A DNA stretch of 64,000 nucleotides from Neorhizobium populisoli (lineage in GTDB: Bacteria > Pseudomonadota > Alphaproteobacteria > Rhizobiales > Rhizobiaceae), in assembly GCF_019430945.1 (NCBI RefSeq), contig NZ_JAHYCB010000001.1, positions 124,001 to 188,000 of the forward strand, read 5' to 3'. The position numbers and the translations under genes are program-made. Of the stretch, positions 37,516-46,980 are shown piece by piece (position 1 is the first letter of the stretch; each line of letters opens with the position of its first letter). The notes beneath the pieces are model-generated. The model saw nothing but the letters and a program-made list of their open reading frames with translations. It was not told the origin of the DNA and ran no database searches.

Positions 37516-40410
37516 TTGGCTAAAGTCGTAATTGGAAATTTGACGACGAATTTCAATTTATCGTCGCCACTGGGGGCTGAAAGTACGGAGAACTGGGCAG
37601 GAAACTCTACTGCCTATGGCGGCACAAACAGTGCCGGTTCCATCAAATTTTCGGGAAGCGGATTTCAATATGGATCCGATGGACTGCCTGTCGGCGGGAA
37701 GGTCGCGGAATACTATCTCGACAGAAACGCGGACAACGTAAATCCCGACATCTCGATTACCGGATTGTCCTTCAACTTGAATTTGCTGACCGACCTTAGT
37801 CAGGATTACTACGCCGACGAAACCATATTGCAGATACTCCTCAGCGGTAACGACACAATCGAATTTTCGATACCTTACAACGGCATATCCATCACTTTTG
37901 CCGGGGACGGCCGATATGTCTATTTGAAACTTCAGGCCGGGAGCGACACTTTTCGGGGAGCTACCGACGGCATTGTCAGCGGTGACGCTCTCGGTGTCTT
38001 CGAATCTGGCGAGTTGCGCGGCGGCAATGACACATTCGATGTGAGCGGGAGAGTTTACGGCGACGCCTATGAGGTCCACGGAACGCTATATGGAGGTAAC
38101 GACAGTGTTTCGGGAGTTCTCTACAATTCATTTGAAATCATCGGAGATGCAGGATTTGTCGACCTAGCAGGGCGGGTCTACGGTGGCGACGATACTCTGC
38201 GCGTCCGCAAAGACAGCACTTCGATGGTGATTGGTGATGTCGGGCAACTCGGTGGCGGAACCATCGACGGTACCGACGGATATGCCGAAGGCGGCGACGA
38301 CAAAATCTACGGCGCGAACAAGAATGATACACTTGTCGGTGATGTATTCGCGGTCCAGGGCGGAATTGCCTACGGAGGCTCAGATACAATCTATGGCGGC
38401 GCCGGAAACGACGTGATCTATGGCGATTGGACCAGTGTCTCTAGCACCGCAAAAGTTACCGGCGGGAATGACAAGCTATATGGCGACGATGGTAACGACA
38501 CCATCTTCGGAAATGGCGGCAATGACGACCTCGACGGAGGTACCGGCAACGATACGCTCACAGGCGGTATCGGTAACGACACCTATATCGTCGACTCGCT
38601 GAAAGACAAGATTGTCGAAGGAAACGGCGAAGGGGAAAGCGACTGGGTCAAAGCATCGGCAAGCTACCGATTGGCGAGCGGCGTCCAGGTCGAAAAAATA
38701 AGCACGACGGCATCGTCCGCGACAACGGCCATCGATCTCACCGGCAACGAATTTGCACAGACGGTTACCGGCAATGCAGGCAACAACGTTCTCGACGGCG
38801 GCGGCGGCAAGGACAGCTTGGTCGGTGGAGCAGGCAACGACACCTATGTGCTGGGAGCGGAAAGCGACACGGTCACCGACAGTTCAGGCATTGACACGAT
38901 CACGTCCACGATCAGCCGATCCCTTGCGACCTATTCGACGATCGAGAACCTGACCCTCCTCGGCAACACCTCGATCAACGGCACCGGAAACGCGCTTGCC
39001 AACATCATCCTGGGCAATGCCGGCAACAACATCCTCATCGGCGGCGCGGGTGCCGACACGCTGAACGGCGGCGCCGGTTCGGATACGGCGTCCTATGCCG
39101 GCGCTTCAAAGGGCATCACAGCCAATCTCATCGCGCCTTCAGGTAATACGAACGATGCAAAGGGCGATACGTACTATTCGATCGAGAATCTGGCCGGTTC
39201 GAGTTACGATGATCGCCTGAGCGGTAATACTGCGGCCAATATCCTGTCCGGCGATGCCGGCAACGACACTCTGTCTGGTGGTGACGGAAACGATATCCTG
39301 GCTGGCGGTGCTGGAGCCGACAAGCTGATAGGCGATGCGGGCAACGACACGGCCTCTTACGCAGGCGCCTCAAAGGGAGTGGTGGCAAGCCTTGCGGCAC
39401 CTTCCTCCAACACCAATGATGCCAAGGGCGATACATATCTGTCGATCGAGTATTTGCTGGGTTCCGGCTACGCTGACAAGCTCATCGGTAATGACCTTTC
39501 CAACCGGATCAGCGGTGAAGGCGGCAATGATACGATCGAAGGCGGTGCTGGCAACGATACCCTGATCGGTGGTGCGGGAGCAGACAAGCTGAACGGCGGT
39601 GCCGGCTCCGATACGGCATCCTATGAAACAGCCGGCAGCGGCGTCATCGCCAGCCTGAAGACTTCCTCCATCAATACCGGCGATGCCAAGGGCGATGTCT
39701 ATACCTCGATCGAGAGCCTTACCGGTTCGAATTATCATGATGAGTTGTATGGCGACAACGGCAACAATACGCTCTCGGGCGGCGGCGACAACGATACGCT
39801 TGAAGGCGGCGCCGGCGCTGACGTGCTGATCGGAGGCGACGGATATCAGGACGGCGCATCCTATGCCAACGCCACAAAAGGCGTTGTGGCAAATCTTGCC
39901 AAGCCTTCGGACAATACCAACGACGCCAAGGGCGATACGTACTCATCGATCGAAAGACTGGTTGGCTCCGGCTATTCCGACGTCTTGAAGGGAGATGCCC
40001 ACGCAAATAATATTTTCGGCAAAGCCGGCGACGATAAGCTCTACGGTGGTCTTGGCTGGGACTATCTGGTCGGCGGCGACGGCAAGGACATATTCGTGTT
40101 CGATAGCCAGCTTGGCCCGATCTACAATCCGAATTCCGACACGATCTACGACTTCAACGTCAAGGATGATACCATCTGGCTGGACGACGACATGTTCAGC
40201 AAGGTTGGCAAGGTGGGCGATCTTTCTTCCGAAGCCTTCTATTCCGGCGCCAAGGCGCATGATGCAAGCGACCGCATCATCTACGACCCGACAACCGGAA
40301 AGCTTTGGTACGATTCCGATGGCACCGGCTCGGCAGTGGCCGTGGAATTCGCCATGACATTCGTAAAGGGTCTGGCAATCACGGCAGCCGATTTCGATGT
40401 AATCGCATAG
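37516..40410 (+). CDS. RTX-type calcium-binding secreted protein
   Basis: 964 residues from a TTG at 37516 behind AAGGGGA; a GTG at 37480 is the other option. No N-terminal signal peptide. After a unique 150-residue start come irregular GGND/YGD repeats (38000-38420), then classical GGxGNDxL nonapeptides from 38460 on, and four copies of a larger module beginning DTASYAGASKG (starts 39076, 39340, 39604, 39844). The C-terminus (DFNVKDDTIWLDDDMF) is a typical type I secretion tail. Calcium binding and type I export are expected; no exporter genes or enzymatic domain are seen. The first 700 bases are less GC-rich than the neighbours. Confidence 0.85.
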   Translation: MAKVVIGNLTTNFNLSSPLGAESTENWAGNSTAYGGTNSAGSIKFSGSGFQYGSDGLPVGGKVAEYYLDRNADNVNPDISITGLSFNLNLLTDLSQDYYADETILQILLSGNDTIEFSIPYNGISITFAGDGRYVYLKLQAGSDTFRGATDGIVSGDALGVFESGELRGGNDTFDVSGRVYGDAYEVHGTLYGGNDSVSGVLYNSFEIIGDAGFVDLAGRVYGGDDTLRVRKDSTSMVIGDVGQLGGGTIDGTDGYAEGGDDKIYGANKNDTLVGDVFAVQGGIAYGGSDTIYGGAGNDVIYGDWTSVSSTAKVTGGNDKLYGDDGNDTIFGNGGNDDLDGGTGNDTLTGGIGNDTYIVDSLKDKIVEGNGEGESDWVKASASYRLASGVQVEKISTTASSATTAIDLTGNEFAQTVTGNAGNNVLDGGGGKDSLVGGAGNDTYVLGAESDTVTDSSGIDTITSTISRSLATYSTIENLTLLGNTSINGTGNALANIILGNAGNNILIGGAGADTLNGGAGSDTASYAGASKGITANLIAPSGNTNDAKGDTYYSIENLAGSSYDDRLSGNTAANILSGDAGNDTLSGGDGNDILAGGAGADKLIGDAGNDTASYAGASKGVVASLAAPSSNTNDAKGDTYLSIEYLLGSGYADKLIGNDLSNRISGEGGNDTIEGGAGNDTLIGGAGADKLNGGAGSDTASYETAGSGVIASLKTSSINTGDAKGDVYTSIESLTGSNYHDELYGDNGNNTLSGGGDNDTLEGGAGADVLIGGDGYQDGASYANATKGVVANLAKPSDNTNDAKGDTYSSIERLVGSGYSDVLKGDAHANNIFGKAGDDKLYGGLGWDYLVGGDGKDIFVFDSQLGPIYNPNSDTIYDFNVKDDTIWLDDDMFSKVGKVGDLSSEAFYSGAKAHDASDRIIYDPTTGKLWYDSDGTGSAVAVEFAMTFVKGLAITAADFDVIA
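39076..40050 (+). repeat. Four tandem modules within the RTX gene
   Basis: Copies start at 39076, 39340, 39604 and 39844, so the first two periods are exactly 264 bases (88 residues) and the third 240. Each holds DTASY-x(4)-GV-x-A-x-L, NTNDAKGDTY-x-SIE, GS-x-Y-x-D-x-L-x-GN then nonapeptides. Confidence 0.85.
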
Positions 40411-40442
40411 CCGCAACCTTCCACTCGCTGCATCGAGAAGCG

Positions 40443-40475
40443 AAAGGCCCGATGACCGTCGGGCCTTTTCTTTAT
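40443..40475 (+). terminator. Terminator of the RTX gene
   Basis: AAAGGCCCGA and TCGGGCCTTT pair with a 6-base loop, then TTCTTTATTT; 33 bases after the stop. Confidence 0.88.
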
Positions 40476-40642
40476 TTGTTGAACCCAGAAGGTGGCTTCG
40501 GCGAAAATAAGCTGTTCCATCTCGTCGAAGCGCTGGAAGGCCGAGCTTGTTCGAAAGCTTCAAGAAATCCTGGGGCTCATCAGGTCACCTTGATCGAACG
40601 AAATGTCTCCAACCTTGTCGTGCCGATGCCAATCACCCAATG

Positions 40643-40675
40643 AAAAAGCCGGGAGTTTGATCCCGGCTTTTGATT
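40643..40675 (-). terminator. Terminator of the chemoreceptor gene
   Basis: AAAGCCGGGA and TCCCGGCTTT pair around GTTTGA; on the minus strand a TTTTTCATT tract follows. It lies 18 bases beyond the chemoreceptor stop. The 170 bases between this and the RTX terminator hold no gene I recognise. Confidence 0.85.
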
Positions 40676-40693
40676 TCCCTGTTCAGTCCGATC

Positions 40694-43255
40694 TTACGCC
40701 GCATCGCTCCGGCGCATGCCTGCGCGGCGTTCGCCGGCGCCTGCGTGGAACTGCACGTTCGGATCGCGCGTCTTGAAGCGTTCGATCTTTTCCGACAGCG
40801 TTTCGACGCGCTGGCGCAGCCCGTGGATTTCGGCGTTGTTCTCCTCCACCATCGCAGCGTTGCGCTGGGTGATGAGTTCAACTTCGGCGACTGCCTTGGT
40901 GACTTCGCTGATACCGGTCGACTGTTCGCCGGTAGCGGCGGAAATCTGGGCGACCAGTTTGCGCACGTCGGTGATGTGGCCGATGATCTCGCTGAGTGCC
41001 GAACCCGTCTGCTCGACGAGATGCACGCCGTTTTCGACCTGGGTCGAGCTTGCCGAGATGAGGCCCTTGATTTCGCGCGCGGCACCGGCGCAGCGCTGGG
41101 CGAGTTCGCGGACTTCCTGGGCGACGACCGCAAAACCGCGGCCGGCTTCGCCCGCCCGGGCAGCTTCGACGCCGGCATTCAACGCAAGCAGGTTGGTCTG
41201 GAAGGCGATCTCGTCGATGACGCCGATGATCGTCGCGATCTTGTCCGAAGAGCGGCTGATCTCGCCCATGGCATCGACCGCGCGGGCCACAACTTCGCCG
41301 GAGCGGACGGCGAATTCTTCCGTCTCGTTGACCGAGACCGAGGTCTGGCGGGCGCTGTCGGCGGTCGAGCGGACGATCTCGCTGAGGTGGCGCAGGGCAC
41401 GCGAGCTTTCTTCGAGCGCTGCGGCCTGCTGTTCGGTACGGCGAGCCAGATCGTCGGCGGAGGATGCGAGATTACCGGTGCCGCCGTCGATTTCTTCCGC
41501 GGTGGAGCGGACGTCGGCCAGCGTGGCGCGAAGAGCTTCGACGGCCTGGTTGTAGGTGCGGGCCATCTCGATGAAGTCTTCCGGCAGGTTCTCGTCCATG
41601 CTGCGCTCGAGGTCGCCCTCGGCGAGCTGGCCGAGCACTTCGGAGAGTGCCGTGAGTGCCTGGCGCTGTTCGCCGGCAATGCGGGCACGCTCGGTAGCAC
41701 GGCGCTCGGCTTCCGCGTTGGAAAGCTCGCGGGCGGCAGTGGCGTCCTGCTCGAGGCGGACGTTTTCGACGGCCGCATCGCGGAAGACGGTGACCGAGCG
41801 AACCATGTCGCCGATTTCGTCGCCGCGCTCGCGGCCTTCGATCTTCACTTCGAGATCGCCATCGGCGAGGCGCTTCATCACCTCGGTGACGCGGCGCAGC
41901 GGACCGCGCAGGGTTTCAACCAGCATCAGGCCGCCGAAGATGGCAAGCACGGTGCCGACCACCATGGCCAAGAGCGACAGCTGGGCGGAACGCTCGCTGT
42001 CTTCCTTGCCGACTTCCTGGGCCTGGGCGACGAAGTTCTTGAGGCCGGCCATGCCGGTGGTCAGCGTTTCGGTCGCCTTGGCGCGCGCCTTGGTCCAATC
42101 GGCGGCGATCGACAGAAGCTGGGCCGAATCCTGCTCGATGGCGGCGAGACGCGGCTTCAGCAGGTTGGAGAATTCGCGCATGGCCGGGTTGCGGGCCAGT
42201 TCGGAAACCTGGGCGCTGGCATCCTTGAGCTTTCCGATGACGTCGAGGACTTCCTTGCGGGCATCCTCGGTCTGGGTGACGCGCAGACGTTCGATATAGA
42301 GCTGCATGGCGTCGATCAGGCGCAGCGAGTCGGCGCTCTTGTCGAGCAGGCTGCGCAGGCTTGCGACTTCGCTCTCGATGCTGGCGAAACGCGAGGCAGC
42401 GTTGCCGGCCTTGTTGGCGACTTCCTTTTCCATCTCCGACTGGAATTTCATGAAACCGCTGACGGTGATGCGGATCGCCTGCGCCTTTTCGGCCGGCGGC
42501 TTGTCACCCTTGACGGTGGAGGTCAGGTCGGCGATCGCGTCCTTCAGCGGCTTCAGCTGCTTGACGCCATTCGGCGTGAGATAGGCCTGCACTTCGTCGA
42601 ATGTCTTGGCGAGAATGCCGAGATACATGTCGGCCGTGCTGACCGCGCCGTCATCGGTGCCGGTTTCGCGGACGGAATTGCGCAATTCGCCGATCTGCTC
42701 GGCGATCGCCTTGTAGGCATAGGCTTCCAGAACCATGCCCTTGGCAAATTTTTCCTTGCCTTCGAACTGCTTCTGAACGTTGGCGACCTGATCGGCAACG
42801 CCTGTCGCCACCGTGCGTACGTCCTCGACGTTGTAATCGAGCGCCTCGGCGTTCTTGTCGCGCTTCTGCTTGATGACCCAGAGCGCATCCACATCGGCGC
42901 GCATCTTCGGTGCAAGGCCGGTCACGACCGAAATGCGTTCGCGGTCGCCATCGGTCACGAGCAGACTTTTGAGCCGGTCTACGCCGCTTGCCTGGCGGTC
43001 GATGCCGCCCTTCAAGGCGGCCAGCGACTTGTCTTCCGGCTTGACGGTGAAATCCTGAAGAACAGCCTGGAGGTTTTCAAAGTCGCCGATGTTTTCGATC
43101 GTCGCCCGCGTCACGGTCATATGTCCGTTCAGCATGCTCGCGGTGTAATAGCCGGCAAGGCCGACGCCCGCGATCAGCAGGACCAGTGGAATGACGAATA
43201 AAAGAACCTTGGTAACAATCCGTCGGCTCTGAAGAAGACGATCGATGAAAGACAT
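40694..43255 (-). CDS. Methyl-accepting chemotaxis protein
   Basis: 853 residues from the ATG at 43255 after GAGGGGG. Membrane helix 1 is about residues 13-36; a long, mostly helical periplasmic sensor of about 330 residues follows, consistent with a helical bimodular type; helix 2 is [20 protein letters not shown]. Two HAMP-like segments follow ([22 protein letters not shown] and [18 protein letters not shown]), then the signalling tip [29 protein letters not shown]. No CheB/CheR binding pentapeptide is seen at the C-terminus, which ends RRSDAA. Ligand unknown; no che genes nearby. Confidence 0.92.
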   Translation of the reverse strand: MSFIDRLLQSRRIVTKVLLFVIPLVLLIAGVGLAGYYTASMLNGHMTVTRATIENIGDFENLQAVLQDFTVKPEDKSLAALKGGIDRQASGVDRLKSLLVTDGDRERISVVTGLAPKMRADVDALWVIKQKRDKNAEALDYNVEDVRTVATGVADQVANVQKQFEGKEKFAKGMVLEAYAYKAIAEQIGELRNSVRETGTDDGAVSTADMYLGILAKTFDEVQAYLTPNGVKQLKPLKDAIADLTSTVKGDKPPAEKAQAIRITVSGFMKFQSEMEKEVANKAGNAASRFASIESEVASLRSLLDKSADSLRLIDAMQLYIERLRVTQTEDARKEVLDVIGKLKDASAQVSELARNPAMREFSNLLKPRLAAIEQDSAQLLSIAADWTKARAKATETLTTGMAGLKNFVAQAQEVGKEDSERSAQLSLLAMVVGTVLAIFGGLMLVETLRGPLRRVTEVMKRLADGDLEVKIEGRERGDEIGDMVRSVTVFRDAAVENVRLEQDATAARELSNAEAERRATERARIAGEQRQALTALSEVLGQLAEGDLERSMDENLPEDFIEMARTYNQAVEALRATLADVRSTAEEIDGGTGNLASSADDLARRTEQQAAALEESSRALRHLSEIVRSTADSARQTSVSVNETEEFAVRSGEVVARAVDAMGEISRSSDKIATIIGVIDEIAFQTNLLALNAGVEAARAGEAGRGFAVVAQEVRELAQRCAGAAREIKGLISASSTQVENGVHLVEQTGSALSEIIGHITDVRKLVAQISAATGEQSTGISEVTKAVAEVELITQRNAAMVEENNAEIHGLRQRVETLSEKIERFKTRDPNVQFHAGAGERRAGMRRSDAA

Positions 43256-43531
43256 AATTCCCCCTCTGAAAACCAAAAAGCACCGGCTTCGCATCAGCGG
43301 CATCTGCGAATGTGCGGCGGTGCATTTCCAGCATCATGCGGGAACAAGACCTCCCCATTACAATCTGAAATTTCGGTTGACCAAGCGTTAATCCGGGAAC
43401 CTGACATTTCGCTTTTCAGGACAATCCCTCGCATTTTTTTGGACATCGCCACACGCCGCAGCGCCCAAAGAACCATCAGTTGGCTACAATCAGCACTGGC
43501 GACGCGTAAGCCGGTGCTTTAAGACACATGC
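43256..43531. other. Noncoding region between chemoreceptor and DMT exporter
   Basis: Contains the chemoreceptor promoter on the minus strand. On the plus strand an imperfect hairpin (GGGA-CCTGA, 43395-43404, with TCAGG-TCCC, 43416-43428) is followed by seven T at 43434-43440, resembling a terminator with no plus-strand gene ahead of it. No convincing open frame. Confidence 0.5.
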
Positions 43532-43569
43532 CCGTACGGGGGAGTCGGGTCCGTACGAAGGAGTCGGGG
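43532..43569 (+). repeat. 19-base tandem duplication carrying the ribosome site of the DMT gene
   Basis: CCGTACGGGGGAGTCGGGT (43532-43550) is followed directly by CCGTACGAAGGAGTCGGGG (43551-43569), 16 of 19 bases equal. The second copy holds AAGGAG eight bases from the ATG at 43571. Confidence 0.9.
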
Positions 43570-43570
43570 A

Positions 43571-44476
43571 ATGGCATTGTCGGAAAATTCGCGCGGCGCG
43601 CTGTTGATGGCGCTTGCCATGGCGGCTTTCACCTGCAACGACGCCCTCGTCAAATCCGTCAGTTCCGAACTCAGCATTCCGCAGATCATGGCCGTACGCG
43701 GCGTCATGGCGACCGCGCTGATCTACGGCGTTTCCGTCTATATGGGCGTGCGCCTGTCGCTGAAAGCGGTATTGAAGCCTCTGGTCCTGCTGCGGACGTT
43801 TTTCGAGCTTGGCGCCACCCTCACCTTCCTCACCGCGCTGGCGCATATCGAGTTCGCCGCCATGTCCTCGATCATGCAGGCATTGCCGCTGGTCGTGACG
43901 CTGGGTGCTGCCCTGTTTTTCGGAGAGCCGGTCGGTTGGCGGCGCTGGACGGCGATCGGCGTCGGTTTTGCCGGCGTGCTGCTGATCGTCCGCCCCGGCC
44001 CGGAAGGTTTCACGCCGGTGGCTTTGCTGGCGGTGACCGCCTGCTGTTTCACCGCCGCCCGCGATCTGACCACGAGGCGCATCAACACCGACATTCCGAC
44101 GCTGACGGTGACCTTCTTCACCTCGCTTGCCAATACGGTGGTCGGAGCGGCCCTCATCGTGCCGACGGGCGGCTGGGAGCCGGTCAGTACCTATGCGCTC
44201 GGGCATCTGGCGTTTGCCGCAGTCCTGGTCTTTGCCGGCTACCAGGCGGTAATCAAGGCGATGCGCAGCGGCGAAATCTCCTTCATCGCGCCGTTTCGTT
44301 ATACCGGCCTGCTGTGGGGGCTCGTCATCGCCGTTCTGGCTTTCGGCGAACATCCGAATGCCTACATGTTGACGGGCGCCGCGATCGTCATAGGTTCCGG
44401 TCTCTATACCTTCTATCGCGAGCGCAAACGCAGCCTCGCGATGGCTCAGAAAGCAAGCGCCGCCCCTCCAGCTTGA
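43571..44476 (+). CDS. DMT-superfamily EamA transporter
   Basis: 301 residues with ten hydrophobic segments arranged as two EamA repeats (start GALLMALAMAAFTCNDALVKS; repeat two begins near LLAVTACCFTAARDLTTRRI). Such proteins export metabolites or drugs; substrate unknown. Followed after 37 bases by an MFS exporter on the same strand, and further by mobA and mobB, so the four genes may be one transcript. Confidence 0.88.
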   Translation: MALSENSRGALLMALAMAAFTCNDALVKSVSSELSIPQIMAVRGVMATALIYGVSVYMGVRLSLKAVLKPLVLLRTFFELGATLTFLTALAHIEFAAMSSIMQALPLVVTLGAALFFGEPVGWRRWTAIGVGFAGVLLIVRPGPEGFTPVALLAVTACCFTAARDLTTRRINTDIPTLTVTFFTSLANTVVGAALIVPTGGWEPVSTYALGHLAFAAVLVFAGYQAVIKAMRSGEISFIAPFRYTGLLWGLVIAVLAFGEHPNAYMLTGAAIVIGSGLYTFYRERKRSLAMAQKASAAPPA

Positions 44477-44513
44477 GCGAGCGGCAGAAGACGGGTTGAA
44501 GAGGGAAGACGAC

Positions 44514-45746
44514 GTGCAGCAAAGCAGCCGGTTTCTGGACAGACGCACTCCGCCTCATATCGTGACGCTGGTCGTCTGCGCGGGTCTCGGAGCCCTTTCG
44601 CTCAATGTCTTTCTGCCTTCGCTGTCTGCCATGGCGAAACACTTCGGCACCGACTACGCCGTCATGCAGTTTGCCGTTTCCGGTTATATCGCCGGCACAG
44701 CATTGCTGCAGCTGGTGCTCGGTCCCCTCTCGGACATTTTCGGCCGGCGGCGGGTGATGATCGGCAGCATCATCATCCTGCTTTGCGGCACGATCATCTG
44801 CCTGACGGCCTCCAGCGTCACGGTCTTCATGATCGGCAGGCTGATGCAGACGGCGGTCGTTGCCGGTTTCGTTCTGCCGCGCGCCATCATCCGCGACACG
44901 GTGCCGATGGAGAGCGCCGCCTCGATGATCGCCTATGTCACCATGGGCATGTCGCTGGTGCCGATGATCGCGCCGACGATTGGCGGCACGTTGAACGACC
45001 TGTTCGGCTGGGAAGCCAATTTCATATTGATGCTGGGTTTGGGTCTCGCCACCCTGATGCTCGTCTCCGCCGATCTCGGCGAGACGAACCACACGCCTGC
45101 CCCAAGCTTTGCCGCGCAGTTCAAGGCGTGGCCGGACCTTTTCGCCTCGCGTCGTTTCTGGGGTTATGCGCTGACATCGACATTCTCTTCCGGAGTCTTC
45201 TTCGCCTTCCTCGGCGGGGCGCCTTTCATCGGCACGGTGATCTATCACCTCTCGCCCACCATGCTCGGCGTGCAGTTCTTCCTGATCGCCTCCGGCTACA
45301 TGGTCGGCAATTTCATTTCCGGGCGCTACACGCGCCGTTTCGGCACGATGACGATGATGTTTTCGGGCAGTGTCGCGAGCATGATCGGCGTCATCATCGC
45401 CGCGGCGATCCTGCTGGCCGGCGTCGAATCCGCCACGGCATTCTTCGCGCCGCTGGCGCTGACCGGCGTCGGCAACGGCCTGACGCTGCCGAGCTCGAAT
45501 GCCGGCATCGTCAGCGTAAAGCCGAAACTCGCGGGTTCCGCCTCCGGGCTTGGCGGCGCGATCACGGTCGGCGGGGGCGCGGCGCTTTCCACGCTTTCCG
45601 GAGCGATCCTGAAGGAAGAAGGCGGCGCCATGCCTCTCCTGATCGTCATGGCCGTTTCCACGGTTTTCGCGCTTTTGGCGACCGCGTTCATCCGCCATGT
45701 CGACAAGCATGACGGCGCGATCTCCTCGGGAGATACCGGCAGATGA
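44514..45746 (+). CDS. Bcr/CflA-type MFS drug exporter
   Basis: 410 residues from a GTG at 44514 with GAGGGA eight bases upstream; a TTG at 44496 is less likely. Twelve hydrophobic segments, with GPLSDIFGRRRVMI (MFS motif A) after segment 2 and RAIIRDTVPMESAAS resembling motif C region of the Bcr/CflA group. Its stop overlaps the mobA start (ATGA), so translation of mobA is coupled to it. Confidence 0.88.
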   Translation: MQQSSRFLDRRTPPHIVTLVVCAGLGALSLNVFLPSLSAMAKHFGTDYAVMQFAVSGYIAGTALLQLVLGPLSDIFGRRRVMIGSIIILLCGTIICLTASSVTVFMIGRLMQTAVVAGFVLPRAIIRDTVPMESAASMIAYVTMGMSLVPMIAPTIGGTLNDLFGWEANFILMLGLGLATLMLVSADLGETNHTPAPSFAAQFKAWPDLFASRRFWGYALTSTFSSGVFFAFLGGAPFIGTVIYHLSPTMLGVQFFLIASGYMVGNFISGRYTRRFGTMTMMFSGSVASMIGVIIAAAILLAGVESATAFFAPLALTGVGNGLTLPSSNAGIVSVKPKLAGSASGLGGAITVGGGAALSTLSGAILKEEGGAMPLLIVMAVSTVFALLATAFIRHVDKHDGAISSGDTGR

Positions 45747-46369
45747 CGAATGATCATCTTCCGCCCGGACTGATCCTCGCCGGCGGCAAATCGAGCCGGA
45801 TGGGTTCCGACAAGGGCCTGCTAACGATCGGCGGGCAGACGATCCTCGAACATATCGCGTACCGGCTGAGACCGCAGGTTTCGGAACTTACTCTCAACGC
45901 GCCGGTAGATTTTCCCAATTTTTTGGGGCTCAGATGTGTCGCGGACCGGATCGACGGGCAGATCGGTCCGCTTGCCGGCGTGCTCTCCGGATTAAGGGAT
46001 ATCAAGGCGCGCGGGCTCGGTGCCGCCCATCTCCTGACCGTGCCTTCCGACAGCCCGTTCGTACCGCATGATCTCGTCAGCCGGCTCGCCTCCACCGCAG
46101 ACGATGCCGAGGCTATCTTCATCACCGCCTCGGACGGCCGCAATCACCCCGTCTTCGGCCTGTGGCCCGTATCGATCGCCGATGATCTGGAGCGCTGGCT
46201 CTCCGATCCAGAAAACCGGCGGATCAAAGCCTTCTTCGAGCGTCACCCGGTGGTGACTGTCGAGTTCCCGATGATCGAAACGCCGAACGGATTGCTCGAC
46301 CCATTCTTCAATATCAATACTCCGGACGATCTGGACGAAGCGCGCCGCTTCGCCGAGGAGCTTGCGTGA
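45743..46369 (+). CDS. mobA: Molybdenum cofactor guanylyltransferase MobA
   Basis: 208 residues. The nucleotide loop LAGGKSSRMGSDKGLL near the start and PSDSPFVPHDL in the middle (metal-binding Asp) are typical. Transfers GMP to molybdopterin to give the guanine dinucleotide cofactor used by DMSO-reductase family enzymes. Overlaps the MFS gene by 4 bases before and mobB by 4 bases after. Confidence 0.93.
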   Translation: MTNDHLPPGLILAGGKSSRMGSDKGLLTIGGQTILEHIAYRLRPQVSELTLNAPVDFPNFLGLRCVADRIDGQIGPLAGVLSGLRDIKARGLGAAHLLTVPSDSPFVPHDLVSRLASTADDAEAIFITASDGRNHPVFGLWPVSIADDLERWLSDPENRRIKAFFERHPVVTVEFPMIETPNGLLDPFFNINTPDDLDEARRFAEELA

Positions 46370-46893
46370 CGAGCAAGCATGCTTTGGGACAACGTGTCTT
46401 CGGCATTTCCGGCTGGAAGAATTCCGGTAAGACTGGCCTTACCGAGCGCCTCGTCGCGGAGCTCACCCGCCGCGGTTACCGCATCTCGACGATCAAGCAC
46501 GCCCACCACGATTTCGACATCGACAAGCCGGGCGCCGATTCCTTCCGGCACCGGGAGGCGGGCGCCATGGAAGTGGCGATCGTCTCCGGCACCCGGTTCG
46601 CGATCATGCACGAGCTGCGCGACGAGCCGGAACCACCGCTTGGTGACATCCTTGCCCGGCTGGCGCCCTGCGATCTCGTACTGATCGAGGGCTACAAGCG
46701 CGAGCCGGTGCCGAAGATCGAGGCCCGGAGGCTTGAGGCGAAGAGCCGCGAGCCATTGGCGCCGAACGATCCGCATATCGTGGCGATCGCCGCGGACCAC
46801 CTGGTGGCGGAGAGCGGGCTGCCGGTTTTCGATCTGAACGATACCGGTTCGATAGCCGACTTCATTGTTCGGGTTGTCGGTCTTCCGGCTTGA
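46366..46893 (+). CDS. mobB: Molybdopterin-guanine dinucleotide biosynthesis protein MobB
   Basis: 175 residues, GTG start overlapping the mobA stop (GTGA). P-loop GWKNSGKTGL near residue 14 and IEGYKREPVPKIE are family signatures. GTP-binding partner that supports MobA. Ends before a bidirectional terminator. Confidence 0.93.
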   Translation: MTSKHALGQRVFGISGWKNSGKTGLTERLVAELTRRGYRISTIKHAHHDFDIDKPGADSFRHREAGAMEVAIVSGTRFAIMHELRDEPEPPLGDILARLAPCDLVLIEGYKREPVPKIEARRLEAKSREPLAPNDPHIVAIAADHLVAESGLPVFDLNDTGSIADFIVRVVGLPA

Positions 46894-46930
46894 TTGAACG
46901 CAGGTCCCTCCGACGCCGCGCCCTCGACAA

Positions 46931-46962
46931 AAAAAGCCGCCGGATCGCTCCGGCGGCTTTTT
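46931..46962. terminator. Bidirectional terminator between mobB and the OmpA-family gene
   Basis: AAAAAGCCGCCGG and CCGGCGGCTTTTT form a 13-bp stem including A/T flanks with a 6-base loop. Confidence 0.9.
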
Positions 46963-46980
46963 CGTCTGTAATCCCAAACC

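Noticed and set aside
39076-40050. CRISPR or satellite repeats
   Set aside because: The repeats are in-frame protein modules of the RTX gene.
40476-40642. Possible short gene between RTX and chemoreceptor terminators
   Set aside because: Short open frames exist on both strands but none has a ribosome site or recognisable product.
40670-43201. Long plus-strand frame opposite the chemoreceptor
   Set aside because: Antisense shadow of a clear chemoreceptor with HAMP and signalling domains; its Asp/Arg/Gly-rich product is typical of reverse reading of high-GC genes.
44388-45710. Minus-strand frame opposite the Bcr/CflA exporter
   Set aside because: Hydrophilic Arg/Asp/His-rich shadow of a membrane protein gene.
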